Source: Nematopogon swammerdamellus (taxonomy: Eukaryota; Arthropoda; Insecta; Lepidoptera; Adelidae). From it: DNA of 64,000 nucleotides. How positions within the stretch are numbered: position 1 is the first letter of the stretch; each line of letters opens with the position of its first letter. A program made the translations under genes and the position numbers. The stretch is taken from positions 14,037,741-14,101,740 of the forward strand of contig OX336348.1 of the NCBI GenBank assembly GCA_946902875.1, in the 5' to 3' direction. Of this stretch, positions 33,145 to 44,800 are shown piece after piece. The notes beneath the pieces are model-generated. The model had not been told where the DNA came from. It did not search any database and saw only the letters and a program-made list of their open reading frames with translations.

Positions 33145-34412
33145 CGTAGAAACCCCTAACTTCGCCCGGATTTTATACCCAAATTGATCTCACGCCAAAA
33201 ATACAGGTATTAAGATGTTCATATAGCCTTAGTTAGGTAGTTGAAATAACTGTTCATAGTTTAATGTAATAAAATACCCTTTCTTCCATAGTGAAAACTA
33301 ATTTAAAAAAATATTTCTTAGCTAGGCGAAGTCAAGGCGCTGTTCCCTGACTTCGCCTACCAAATTTTTTGTTCTTGGCAACATTATGCTATGATCTCCA
33401 ATTGCCACACCATGCTGCACAATTCTTAAAAGTAAAAATGTACTGTACTGCATTGTGTTAAGTCTCAATTTGTCAAATATTTATAAGGCAGGCGAAGTTA
33501 GGTGACCCAAAAGGGCATTTTTCATACAAACTTGAAAATTTGTGCAGGGTTGTCAAAAGTCAATTTTTGTGTATTATTTTTTTATTAGCATTAAAATTGA
33601 CGTACAAGTGTAGATACTTAAAATAAAAGTAGATATAAGACCTTTTAGGCCTTCCCGTCTTGCTTTGATATGAAGTCCTGTTGATGTGTTGGCGCTCTCA
33701 CGTACCGCTTACGCGTCCTTACAGCAAACTGTAAAGTAACAATTTCAATATTGTATTCATCAGAACTACACAAAAATCTGCAAAATTTCGGCTCAATTTT
33801 CCGTCGTTAAGTGATTTAAAATTAACTTGCAAAATTCGACCCGCACCCACTAACAGGTGAAGTTAAATAGAAGCCTGCATTAATGGAGACATTATACATA
33901 ATAAAATGCATTTTGGTAATATTATTAGGCAAATTTTTTATCAGAATCTCTTCCACAGTGAAAGAAAGAAAAAAAATTGAGACATACTGTGACAACCCTA
34001 ATGGTAGGCGAAGTTATGGCTCGACCGGTTTGCAAAACATATCCTGACATTGCCTACTCAAATAAGTTTTGATTCTTTGAAGTTCCGCTAGTGTCTCTTT
34101 GTATATTAAAAGTCGATTATATGTTTGAACCTGTAAACGTAATAACAGGTACTTACCTGCTTGCGATGCCTTCGTAGAAGGAATACTTTGGGACCTCCTC
34201 GCAGACACTCGGTACACAACAACAACAAAAATGGTGACACTGACGAATCCGAGTAAAGTTTGTAGCAGGTGTTGGGTGTAATGTTGCCAGAATTGAAAAA
34301 TGTTTTTATGACCGTTTTCAAAATATGTGTAGCCACACAAAATAGAAAGATTTTGGTAATAACTGATTTTAGGCGAAGACAGGATCAATAGGCGAAGTTC
34401 GGAGTCTCTACG
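33145..34412. mobile_element. 1268-bp inverted-repeat element in ORF1, GTAC duplication
   Basis: The ends CGTAGAAACCCCTAACTTCG and, reversed, CGTAGAGACTCCGAACTTCG match at 19 of 22 positions counting two more bases. GTAC flanks it at 33141-33144 and 34413-34416. Codon phase is continuous across the site when it and one GTAC are removed (ATG TAC then CTG TCC). The word AGGCGAAGT recurs on both strands inside (33323, 33343, 33486, 34013, 34374, 34391). No transposase was recognised. Confidence 0.8.
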
Positions 34413-34791
34413 GTACCTGTCCAATGTATTTAAGAGGAGTATAAAAGGCATCAAACGTTTTAAACGGATAAATAAACATAAAATAGGTGTAATTTTCGAC
34501 AAACCTAACCTGGCGAACGCTATGCTACTAAACGAAAGCTTTATGGATAGCCACAGTTTCAAAGCATCTATCCCGGCATCGGCCACCCAAGTCACTGGAG
34601 CTATAAACAATGTACCCACTCATCTGACCAACAAAAAAATATTCGAGAACATTACTTCAATATCTAAAATAATATCAGTACGGCGCATTATGCGACGAAC
34701 CAAAACAGACGAAGGATACACACTTACACCGACAAAAACGATTACTCTTACATTTGCCTCAGGGACCCTCCCGGGGACTGTTGAACTAGAT

Positions 34792-35199
34792 TTTTTTTTT
34801 TTTTTTTTTTTTTTATGGAAACTGACACGGTTGGCTACATCACCTACAACATCCGTGATGTCAGCCCATAACACCGGGTGAACTAGGTGCCATGTCAGTG
34901 CTTCCCCCTTTGATCGTGCCGGCTACACTGGACTGGTCGGAAAACACAAACTATTTACATAGCCGTTTAGACCGACGTTTCATTCAGTGCGGTGGTACCA
35001 ACCCGGGCGGGTTAAACCCTACCACCAAGTAAGATTAGGAGGGAAGGGACCTACAGTTTTACGAGGAATCCGAACCTCGGTCAGCCTCCAACGGTCAGCG
35101 GTCACCCATCCAAGTACTGACCGCACCCAGCGTTGCTTAACATTCAATAGCGACAGTTGACTGTCTGCACCACTGAGCTATCGAGGCTGACAAATGGAA
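34792..35199 (-). mobile_element. SINE-A, best-preserved copy, in ORF1
   Basis: Full-length minus-strand SINE with about 10-base flanking duplication (TGAACTAGAT left, TGAAATAGAT right). Order on its own strand: TAGCTCAGTGG (A box, perfect), 5S rRNA-like segment with AGTACTTGGATGGGTGACCG (35098-35117 reversed), GGTTCGGATTCC (B box with one extra base), CTGTAGGTCCCTTC, GGTGGTAGGG, GGTTGGTACCACCGCACTGA, the conserved 3' body to GTCAGTTTCCAT, and a long A tail. Transcription by RNA polymerase III is inferred from the boxes. Confidence 0.8.
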
Positions 35200-36571
35200 T
35201 GAAATAGATCTATGGAGTTTCACAGTACAGAGGTATATTCCACCTGTGAAACAGTGCTACAACTGCATGCGCTTCGGCCACCTCGCCAAGTTTTGCAAAA
35301 ATCAAGTTCGCTGTAGCATCTGTTGCGAGCCATATAACTTTAAAGAGTGCAAAACGGAGTCCAAGAATGCAAAGTGCTATCATTGTCAAGGCAACCACAT
35401 ATCTATATCATCGGCTTGTCCGGTCAAACAAAAACTAATAGAAGAAAATAAAAATAAAATAAAGAATGTAACTTTCGCTGACATATTTAATGCAAAATCA
35501 TTTCCGGCTCTTCCACAGCCAAACACCACGAAAGTCCATTATGTTAAAAAAACAACAAAGACAGATGATGAAATAAATAATTTATGGAAATCGGATTTAT
35601 TTGTGAAGAACTTGGCAAAAGTAATAATAGACAATATAAAAAAGTTTACCTCTATAGACACAGCCATAGAAACACTAAAACAAAATATGAATATATCAAA
35701 TAAAAATAATCCAAAATGAAACAGTTAAATATTATGCAGTGGAACGCACAAAGTATCACATCAAATCAGAAAACACTCATACAATTTCTATATCTATACA
35801 TATAATAAAATCGTAGAGGTAAGAAAGTCTGTACATTGAATGTATTCGGAAAAAAACTAACCAGGGTGGCTTAAAATGAGATACTGAACATGTTAGAACA
35901 GTTTTTAGAATTTTTGTTTGTTTGTTTGTTTGTCTGTACGCGCATCACGTAAAAACCACTGAACGGAATTAGACGAAACTTTGTATAGTGGCAGTTTATA
36001 AGCCGGGTTAACATAATACGTAAAAAAAAATAACAAAAATAAAAAAAAAATTACAATTATAAACATTATTACGCGTTTAAAATCACGTAGTCCAAAGTAC
36101 ATAATTATATCTTGGGAACTGGCAGCAAATACAATTTGAATAAAATATTCATTCTAAATTTAAAAATAAGTAGATACAACGAAAATGACAGTTCTTCTTT
36201 TTTATAACTTGAACACAATAGTCTATACATATCTATTCTTTCTATACATATCATAAAATCGTAAATGCAACAATTTCTATTTGTACGCGCATCTCGCAAA
36301 AACCACTGAACGGAATTTGACGAAACTTTTTATAGTGACAGTGTATATCCCGGATGAACATAATAATTAAAAAATATAATAAAAATCACGTAATCCAAAG
36401 TAAAGGTAAAAAACAATTTTAAATGTCATGTTGACAACGGAGAAGGTGACGGAGAACTGTCATCTCGACGTGAGCTGGCCGGTGATAAATTGTTTGATAA
36501 ATAAAAATAATAATTGAAAGTCGAAGTTATGTCGCTGTCATTGGTACAATAAAATTTATATATCTGTTGCC

Positions 36572-37150
36572 CGCGGCTTCGCTCGCGTGAAATTCGTATT
36601 TAAAAAAAAGAAAGTAAGTAACTAAAGGCGGGCCCGAAGGCGGATCTGCGCTCACGTAAACGATATTCTTTCTCGATGAAAGTAACTAAGGGCGAGGTGG
36701 AAGGCGGAGCTGAGTTCAGGAAGAAGAAAAACATTCTTGAAGAAAGTAAGTAACTAAGGGCGAGGCCGAAGGCCGAGCTCTATTCTGGAAGACCATAAAC
36801 CTTCTCGAAGAAAGTAAGTAACTATGGGCGAGGCCGCAGGCCGAGCTGCGTTCAGGAAGAAGCTAAACCATCTTGAATACAGTAAGTAACCAAGGCGAGG
36901 CCGAAGGCCGAGCTTCGTTCGGATGATTGAAAAACCATCTCGAAGAAAGCAAGTAACTAAGGGCGAGGCCGAAGGCCGAGCTGCGTTCAGGAAGAAGCTA
37001 AACCATCTTGAAGAAAGTAAGCAACTAAGGCGAGGCCGAAGGCCGAGCTACGTTCTGACAAATGATAAACCATCTCGAAGAAAGCAAGTAACTAAGGGCG
37101 AGGCCGAAGGCCGAGCTGCGTTCAGGAAGAAGCTAAACCATCCTGAATAA
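36572..37150 (+). repeat. Tandem array, ~67-base period, forward arm
   Basis: It starts with an inverted Helitron-end-like block (CCCGCGGCTTCGCTCGCGTG, 36576). About eight monomers follow with a core of GGGCGAGGCCGAAGGCCGAG followed by CTGCGTTCAGGAAGA. Spacings between cores are 66-69 bases from 36757 to 37097. Some monomers create spurious short frames. Confidence 0.75.
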
Positions 37151-37194
37151 AGTTAATTAATATTAAGATTGAGTTAATTTAATTTAAATTCTAT

Positions 37195-37663
37195 TATAAA
37201 GTCCACGCTTCCAACGGCAAATATACCGTGCATCCTAGAACCTCGCGGTTATTCCCGGCTGGATGGCAAGAGGCCCGATGCTATCACCTTAGTGCCATGG
37301 ACTAAGGGTAGTTCTTTGATGTGGGACGCCACTTTTGTTCTCACATTGGCTCCAAGTTACGTTAGGACATCTTCAAGAGCGGCTGGCGCGGCCGAGGCTG
37401 GGCCGGAGAGCCTCAAACGCAGCAAATATAGAAATATAATTCAAGATTTCGAATTTGTTGCGTTTGCGGTTGAAATCCTCGGTCCGTGGAGCAGTGAAGC
37501 CAAAAGAGGCTTGAGCTGGTTGACGCAACTGGTATCCCGCCATCAAGGGCTTATGTACTTCATTCAAAGGGTAAGCCTTGCCATCCAGTGGGGTAATGCC
37601 GCAAGTGCTCTAAGAACATTTGAAAATGCCCGTTTTGATAGTTATTTTAATGTTTGTTAGGTA
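37195..37663 (+). pseudogene. Captured RLE-nuclease fragment inside the Helitron
   Basis: The open frame reads IPCILEPRGYSRLDGKRPDA, then a tryptophan-containing linker, MWDATF, AAGAAEAGPESLKRSKYRN, FEFVAFAVEILGPWSSEAKR and a conserved tail to the stop at 37658-37660. This is homologous to the nuclease domain of the retrotransposon at 51420-51890, with the PD...D...E pattern kept. It lies between opposed tandem arrays and has no reverse transcriptase, so it is Helitron cargo. A few residues (QRVSLAIQWGNAA) are very well preserved. Confidence 0.7.
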
Positions 37664-37739
37664 GGTTTAATTCTTTAGTTATTAATATTACTTTTTCATT
37701 TTTATGAAATAAATAGATTGAGTAAACGATATTATATTC

Positions 37740-38099
37740 TATCGAAGAAAGGAAGTCTTTAAGGGCGAGGCCCGAAGGTGGAAGAGAGTTTTTGGTTTAC
37801 CTGAACGCAGCTCGGCCTTCGGCCTCGCACTTAGTTCCTTCCTTTCTTCCAGAAGGTTTACCGTCTTCCTGAACGAAGCTCGGCCTTCGGCCTCGCCCTT
37901 ACTTACTTCCTTTATTTGAGAAAGATTTATCGTTTACCTGAAAGCAGCTCGGCCTTCGGCCTCGCCCTTAGTTAGTTACTTTCTTTAAGAAGGTTTATCG
38001 ATTACCTGAACGCAGCTCGGCCTTCGGCCTCGCCCTTAGTTACTTACATTCTTCTTTGAAATACGAATTTCACGCGAGCGGAGCCGCGGGCTCAGCTAG
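37740..38099 (-). repeat. Tandem array, reverse arm, and Helitron 3' end
   Basis: About five monomers carry the same core in reverse (CTCGGCCTTCGGCCTCGCCC), ending in AATTTCACGCGAGCGGAGCC and CTAG. With 36572-37150 they form a palindrome around the captured fragment. Confidence 0.75.
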
Positions 38100-41000
38100 T
38101 AAAAATAATATACATATAGCTCTTATATGCGAAACATGGTTACAAAATAAACATAATTTCAAAATTAAAAGATATACAATAGAAAGATTAGACTCTGGTA
38201 ATTCTCACAATGGAGTGGCAATATTAATACATAACTCTATCTATTAAATATGAACATATTCAAACATATAGTGATGACTCCTTGCAAAACATAGCTGTAC
38301 AAATACAATGTTATGATAAAACTATTTCTGTAGTTAGCTTTTATAGTCCAGGAAATTGTATCCCAAGTTTTGATAAAATTAAATTTGATAGACTAATTAA
38401 AAGTATTCCAAAACCTATTATATTGGTAGGTGATTTCAACGCTTACCATACTCAATGGGGTTGCGACTCAAACAATACTAGAGGCAAAATTATACAAGAA
38501 ATAATAGATGACAATTCGCTTGTTCTGTTAAACAATGGTGAACCCACCACTGTGGGCTCTCATATCTGGAAGCCAAACGCAATAGACCTCACAATAGTGT
38601 CTCCTTCACTAGCTCTTTTAAGTGACTGGCAAGTACAAGACGATTCTCTTGGTAGTTATCATTTGCCAATTTTAACTAAGATATTAATACATCACGATAA
38701 CACAAACATTCACAGTATTGGCCCACAAAAGAAACGTAATTTCAAAAACATAAATTGGGAATTTTATACCAAGCATGTTGATGACTCTTTAAATAATTTA
38801 ATTATATTGAACGAGGAACCAGATGTAATAAATCTTTATAATTCTTTTATTGAAATATTAGATACAGGTGCTACAATTTGCTCTTCTAATACAAACTCAC
38901 ACCGACCACGGACACACTATAATATATCGAAAAAAGAATATATACCAGTTCCCTGGTGGAATCATCACTGCCAAGAAGCAGTTCAAAAATGTAAAGATGC
39001 ATATATTCAATTTAAGCAATCATACAGTCTTGAAGATTTCCTTAACTTTAAGAAACTACAAGCGCAGAAAAAAATCACACTCAAAACACAGAGACAGATC
39101 GAGTGGCAGACATATTGCCAATCTATAAATAGAAACACTCCAATGAGCCGTATCTGGAACATGATGCGGAAATTTAATAAGTCTTATAACTATTCCAATT
39201 TTCAAAATGACACCTGGATAATGGATTTCTTGAAAAAATACACTCCGGATACTGTCGAGAATAAACCCAGATTAACCTTCAGCACCGTACTTGAAACACC
39301 AAACAATGAATACTTAGTTGATCAATTTACTTTACAAGAATTAAAATCAGCAATAAGATCAAGGCGAGACACGGCCTGCGGACTAGACTTGATTTCTTAC
39401 AAAATGATAAAAAATTTAAGCACACAATCGCTAAGTACTTTCTTGCATATACTAAACCTGTTATGGAAGCAATCTGAAATTCCCCAAGAGTGGAAAACGG
39501 TCTGCCTGGTACCGATTCTAAAACGAAATAAAAAGGCTGGAGATCCAAATTCATACAGGTCAATAGCTTTAACATCTTGTGTAGGCAAAATAGTAGAACA
39601 ATTAATTAAACAACGTTTGGAATTCTACATAGAAAAAAATAATATTCTACCAAGCAACCAATTCGGTTTTCGACGAGGAAAATCTAGTCGTGAAAGCTTC
39701 AGTCATCTCCATTTGGATGTGTTCAAAGCTTTACGTGAACATAAAAATGTTGTTTGTGTGTTTTTTGATATAGTGGGAGCTTTCAATAATGTTGATCACT
39801 GCCGTCTCTGTACAGTTCTAAGCAACCTAGGAGTACCTAACACACTTGTTAATTGGATATTTAAATTTTTAAATGGAAGGCAAGTTTACACTAAATTAAA
39901 CAATCAAATATATGGTCCACGCAACTCATTCAAAGGAGTATGTCAAGGTAGTATTCTTAGTCCTTTATTATTTTGCTTGCTTATTCAGAAACTCAATTTA
40001 ACATTAGGTTCCAACGTTACAAATCTTCAATTTGCCGATGACCTCGTCATCTACCTATCAGGAAACAATTTAAATTCTATGGTCGAAATTATTAATAAAG
40101 TCCTTGAAAAACTGCTACATTATTTTAATAGCCTTGGTCTAGAAATTAGTACAGAAAAAAGCAAAGTCATGATCTTTGGGAAAAAACTTAAACCTACGAC
40201 ACAAGTTAAATATGATGGTCGTAACCTACCCATTGTAGACAGCGCATACTTCCTGGGAATATTATTTACACCCACACTTTCATGGAACATGTATGTTAAT
40301 GTTATATCTGATAGAGCAAACAAAGCATCTAACATTCTAAAGTCATTGGCTACGACCTCCTGGGGAGCCGATCCCAAAATTCTAAAATGTCTATACAAGT
40401 CCTTAGTGCGTAGTCACTTTGATTATGGATTCTTATGTTTTGCTCACAGTAAAAAACTAATTCAAGATTTAGAAAAAATTCAAAATCGTAATCTACGTCT
40501 CATTACTGGTGCCATGAAAACTACACCGATAAACTCGTTACAAGTAGAATGTAGTATATCTCCGCTGGAACTTCGGTTTCAATACCTTAGAAATAAATTT
40601 ATTTTGACTTTGTCATCTATATCCAATAATTTACTTTTGATAAAGATAAAAAATATAGTAGTGCATCAAAGTATGCCTTTTATATGTCAAAATTATCAAC
40701 ACATAATGGACTATTCACAGAATAATATGATACTTATAAGCGAAAAGTTACCATGTTACAAAGGATCATATGCAAGCAAATTCCTGGAGATTCCGATACA
40801 TGTAGACCACAGCCTGAAAACAAAAGAAGATGTATATTATAAACTAGAAGAATTCACCAACTATTCACAAATCTACACCGATGGATCGAAATACCACGGC
40901 GTTTCCTTGGCGATATACGACAAAGCAACCAGGAGAGGATCTGGAATAAAAATAAATAGCAATGCATCTATATACACCGCCGAGGCATTAGCCATACTCG

Positions 41001-41890
41001 AAGCATTGAAGTACATTCAAGATCAACAGCACCAGAAGTTATGGATCATTGTCAGTGACAGCATGAGCGTTCTAAAAGCCATAGAAAACACGAAACTTAA
41101 TGCTAAAACCCTATACTCCATATACACCATCAGAGAGATAGTTCTCGAACTGAACTCCAAAGGTTTTTCTATTCAATTTATTTGGACACCATCTCACATC
41201 GGCGTACAAGGAAACGAAAATGCAGATTTCCTGGCCAAAAGTATTTTGGCAGTGGTTATATCCTCTTTGAGTGACAGTCAGCTGATTTCAAGTGCTGCCA
41301 TACCTCACACCGACATGTTTGCTGTATTCAAGAAACGACTACTACAAGAATGGTCTGACCAGTGGACACAATCCATCCAACTGAAGGGAAAATGGTTTCA
41401 TGAAATTCAAGAAGACATAGAGAGTTCATCATGGTTTGACAAGGGAAAATTTACGAAAAAATCCCACTCCTACAATAGCAGGAAATTTTATAGCACTAGA
41501 TCGCGCTTACGATTTGGCCATTGCCGTTTTAAAGCGCACCTACATCGTATGCACATCATACCATCTCCGATATGCACAGAATGCGAAGAAAATATGGACC
41601 AGACCTTAGATCATTTGTTTTTTCTTCTTCTTCTTCTTCTTCTTTTTATTTCTGGCGATTAGCCGATATACGTTCGACTTATTGCGCCAATATCAAGTCT
41701 TGAAAGATCCACGGTAATAAATAAGTACTACTTCTCACATAGAGAAAACAAATAATTTTGATATAAACAATGAATAATTTGCACTCAGATGAAGGAGAAA
41801 ATTAAAAGGGAAAATGTATATACTTTTATATTCACTATATCAAATACAAAGAATATATATAATTATACAAATAGATCTAAATCAGTAAGT

Positions 41891-44800
41891 TTATAACTTA
41901 ATATCATGAGTTCTAATAAAAGAGGCTAATAGTTTAAGAATTTTGAAATTATTTGAACAAAGAAGGGATGAAACATTAGTGGGAAGAGGAACCTTAAGCC
42001 TAGGGAGAGAATCATAAAGAGGAGGCGTATGCAGCCGGCAAGCAAGTAGAATATGCTCGACTGTACCCTCGTCCAGACCACACTCACATAGCGAAGAGTC
42101 CTTAATATGCAATTTAGCTAGGTGAAAAGGAGAACAAACATGACCAATTCGAAGCCTACATATTACTGAAGCAACTGTTTTATTCACATTTAATTTGAAA
42201 AACCATGGCTTGGATGGGATCTCAGGCTGGATATTAGCATAAAATGCTCCTTTATATTTACTTTTCCTATGCCAAGCCTTAGACCAAGATTTTTGTTGAT
42301 AACCCTGAGGCAAACAAATTAAGTCATGACAATAGTTTCTAAAGTTTGATCGGTCACCATGGATCACTGCATCTTTAGCACACTCATCAGCACGTTCATT
42401 ACCCATAATGCCACAGTGAGCAGGGATCCATGCAAGAACAACTTCAATTTTGTTTAAATGAAATTGAAACAGAAGTTCCCTGATTTGTAGAATAAGAGGA
42501 TTATGAGTCTTAGTTTTGAAAGGATTTTGAGCAATTGATTGAAGGGAACTTCGTGAATCTGAGAGAATTAAGTTTTTAACCATGGATCCAGATAGTTGGA
42601 TATATTTCAACGCCTCCAAGATAGCACGGACTTCACCTGTATATACAGATGCTTCAGGGGGACTCTTGGTCTTACAAACAATGTCACAATTTTGATGAAA
42701 AAGAGAGGAACCTACACATCCAACCGGGGACAGTTTAGAAGCATCAGTATAAATATAATGATAATCATGCCAATTTTCTTTTAGCCAGAAATTAAATTCA
42801 TCATTCGCTTTTGAAGAATTCTTATCAATTCCAAAATTGAGAACAATTTTAGGGGAATAGATCAGAGCTTGATACGAAGTTTCAAAGAGAGGAAGACTTT
42901 TTGATCTATAAGTAACACTGTTCAAAGCAGAGAATCTTTGAAAACTTTTAACAAGTCTAGGGGAAGTTTTATTTAACCAATATCTTTTTGTGAAGGAAAA
43001 TCTTGATAATAATTGGAGTTTTGGAAGGATTGGATGAGTAGAAAATTGAGCTACCCTAAATAAGTATCTGTCTGACAGATATTGTCTCCGTAAGTACAAA
43101 GGAGCATCCACACATTCAACCTGAAGAGCATTTATAGGAGATGATTTCATGGCTCCAGAGATAATGCGCAGGCACTTGGACTGTATAAGATCCAGACTTT
43201 TTAAAGCTTTACCGTTTGCTGGTTCAAAAATAAATGTACCATAATCCAGATGACTGCGAATAATAGCATTATATACCAATTTAAGCGAGAATGGATGGGC
43301 ACCCCACCACACACCCGCTAATGAACGAATAATGTTAATGTTTTTCTCAGTTTTGGACACTATATATTCCATATGAGGGACTCCTGTCATCTTCGAGTCC
43401 AAAATAACTCCAAGAAATTTAACTGAGGAAAGTTGGGGAACAGGGGACTCACATACAAAGATAGATAAATTAGGAATATTTCGCTTTCTTGAAAAAGCTA
43501 CTACATTACTCTTGGAAGGGGATAAATCCAATCCATGAGAGTTTAACCACTGAACTAAGGATTTAATAGAAGAGTTGACTATATCTGCAGCTTTAGAAAT
43601 ATACTTATCTGAGATATATATTAGCAAATCATCAGCATATTGCAAGACACGACATGTTGAATTTACAGAACAAGCCAAATCACATGTATACAAATTATAT
43701 AAGAGGGGACTTATAACTGATCCTTGAGGCAGACCTTTCCAGAGAGTTCTGGACTGAGTAAGCTGTCCATCTTCTGACCTGAGGAAGATTGTTCTTTGCA
43801 CTAGAAGGTTGTTGATAAAAAGAACCAACTTTTCAGGCACACCCAGCTGAATCAGTTTTTGCCTGAGAATAGGAAGATGAACATTATCATAGGCTCCAGA
43901 AACATCTAAAAAGGCCGCTACCAAAGATTCATCGCGACTAAAGGCTAAGCGAATGTCAGTGCAAAATATACTTAAGTTATCCATGGTACTCCTGCCTTTT
44001 CTGAATCCGTATTGAGAATCAGATAATAGCCCATTACTCTCAGCAAACCATTCTAATCGGTTTTTAATCATGTGCTCTGTCACCTTTGAAAGCACAGAAG
44101 AGAGGGCAATAGGACGGTATGATGACCCCACACTAGGATCCTTTTTTGGTTTTAATATAGGAATAATCATCTGAGATTTCCAACTCTCAGGGACAACACC
44201 TGTGTAAAAGGAATGGTTTGCTAATTGTAAATAATATTCAAGACTGAAGTTATTTAAATATTTAACAAATGAATATGGGATCCCATCAATGCCAGGGGCA
44301 GTGTCATTTACATATTTTAACACTTTTTGAAGTTCTTCCAAAGAAAAGGGAGCTTCTAAGGGGTCCAAGGAAGGGGATGGATGGTACAGCAAAGGAATCT
44401 CAGTCAGTTGAGGTGACGACGACGGGGCTAGTTTATTAAGAAATTCAAACATCCATAAATCTGATGAAGACTTGGGGGGAGGATCTTCTCTGAAAGCCGA
44501 CCTATATCTCTTTATGTTTTTCCACACAATAGACGGGGGAGTGATGGGGGACAAAGACTCGCAGAACCTGCGCCATCCTTCTCTTTTTTTCTTATTTAGC
44601 ATCCGAGTGGTCTGAGCTGATGTTTTTTTTAAATGTAAAAAATTGCAATTGTTCATACATTCAGCATATTTTTTTTCCGATTGCTTTCTCACTTTTATAG
44701 CTTCAGTGCATTCTGCATCCCACCAAGGAGGGGATGGACGCCTATTCAGAGCAGAATTCTTTAATGGAATAAACTCATCAGCTGATGAGATAAGAGATTC

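Larger units (their letters stand above)
32890..35719 (+). pseudogene. ORF1 (gag-like) of I-type LINE no. 1, split by two insertions
   Basis: Coding pieces are 32890-33144 (85 codons, starting MGGASKKKRKK with a basic nuclear-targeting-like stretch), 34417-34791 (125 codons) and 35210-35719 (169 codons and stop). Together they make about 379 residues, normal for an I-type ORF1. The last piece holds three knuckles: C-Y-N-C...H...C at the start of the RNA-binding region, C-S-I-C-C..., and C-Y-H-C...H...C. The stop TGA overlaps the ORF2 start as ATGA at 35716-35719, a layout used for reinitiation in such elements. Confidence 0.7.
35793..38099 (+). mobile_element. Helitron, non-autonomous, 2.3 kb
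   Basis: It begins TCTATACATATAATAAAATC after an A and ends GGGCTCAGCTAG before a T. That is the A|TC...CTAG|T rule of Helitrons (rolling-circle elements that make no target duplication). The host codon TAT is restored by joining 35792 to 38100. A second left-end-like sequence (CTATACATATCATAAAATCG) begins near 36241, so the element may be a composite of two. No Rep/helicase is encoded. The right part is a palindromic module of tandem arrays around a captured retrotransposon fragment. Confidence 0.85.

Noticed and set aside
34014..34619. 201-residue minus-strand frame
   Set aside because: It spans the border between an inverted-repeat element and the opposite-strand ORF1 of LINE no. 1, so it is a shadow frame.
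35098..35150. Possible 5S rRNA gene
   Set aside because: Only about 45 bases resemble 5S rRNA, and they lie inside a SINE in several copies.
36923..37150. Repetitive frame with KPSRRKQVTKGEAEGRAAF
   Set aside because: It is the translation of the ~67-base tandem array and has no independent support.
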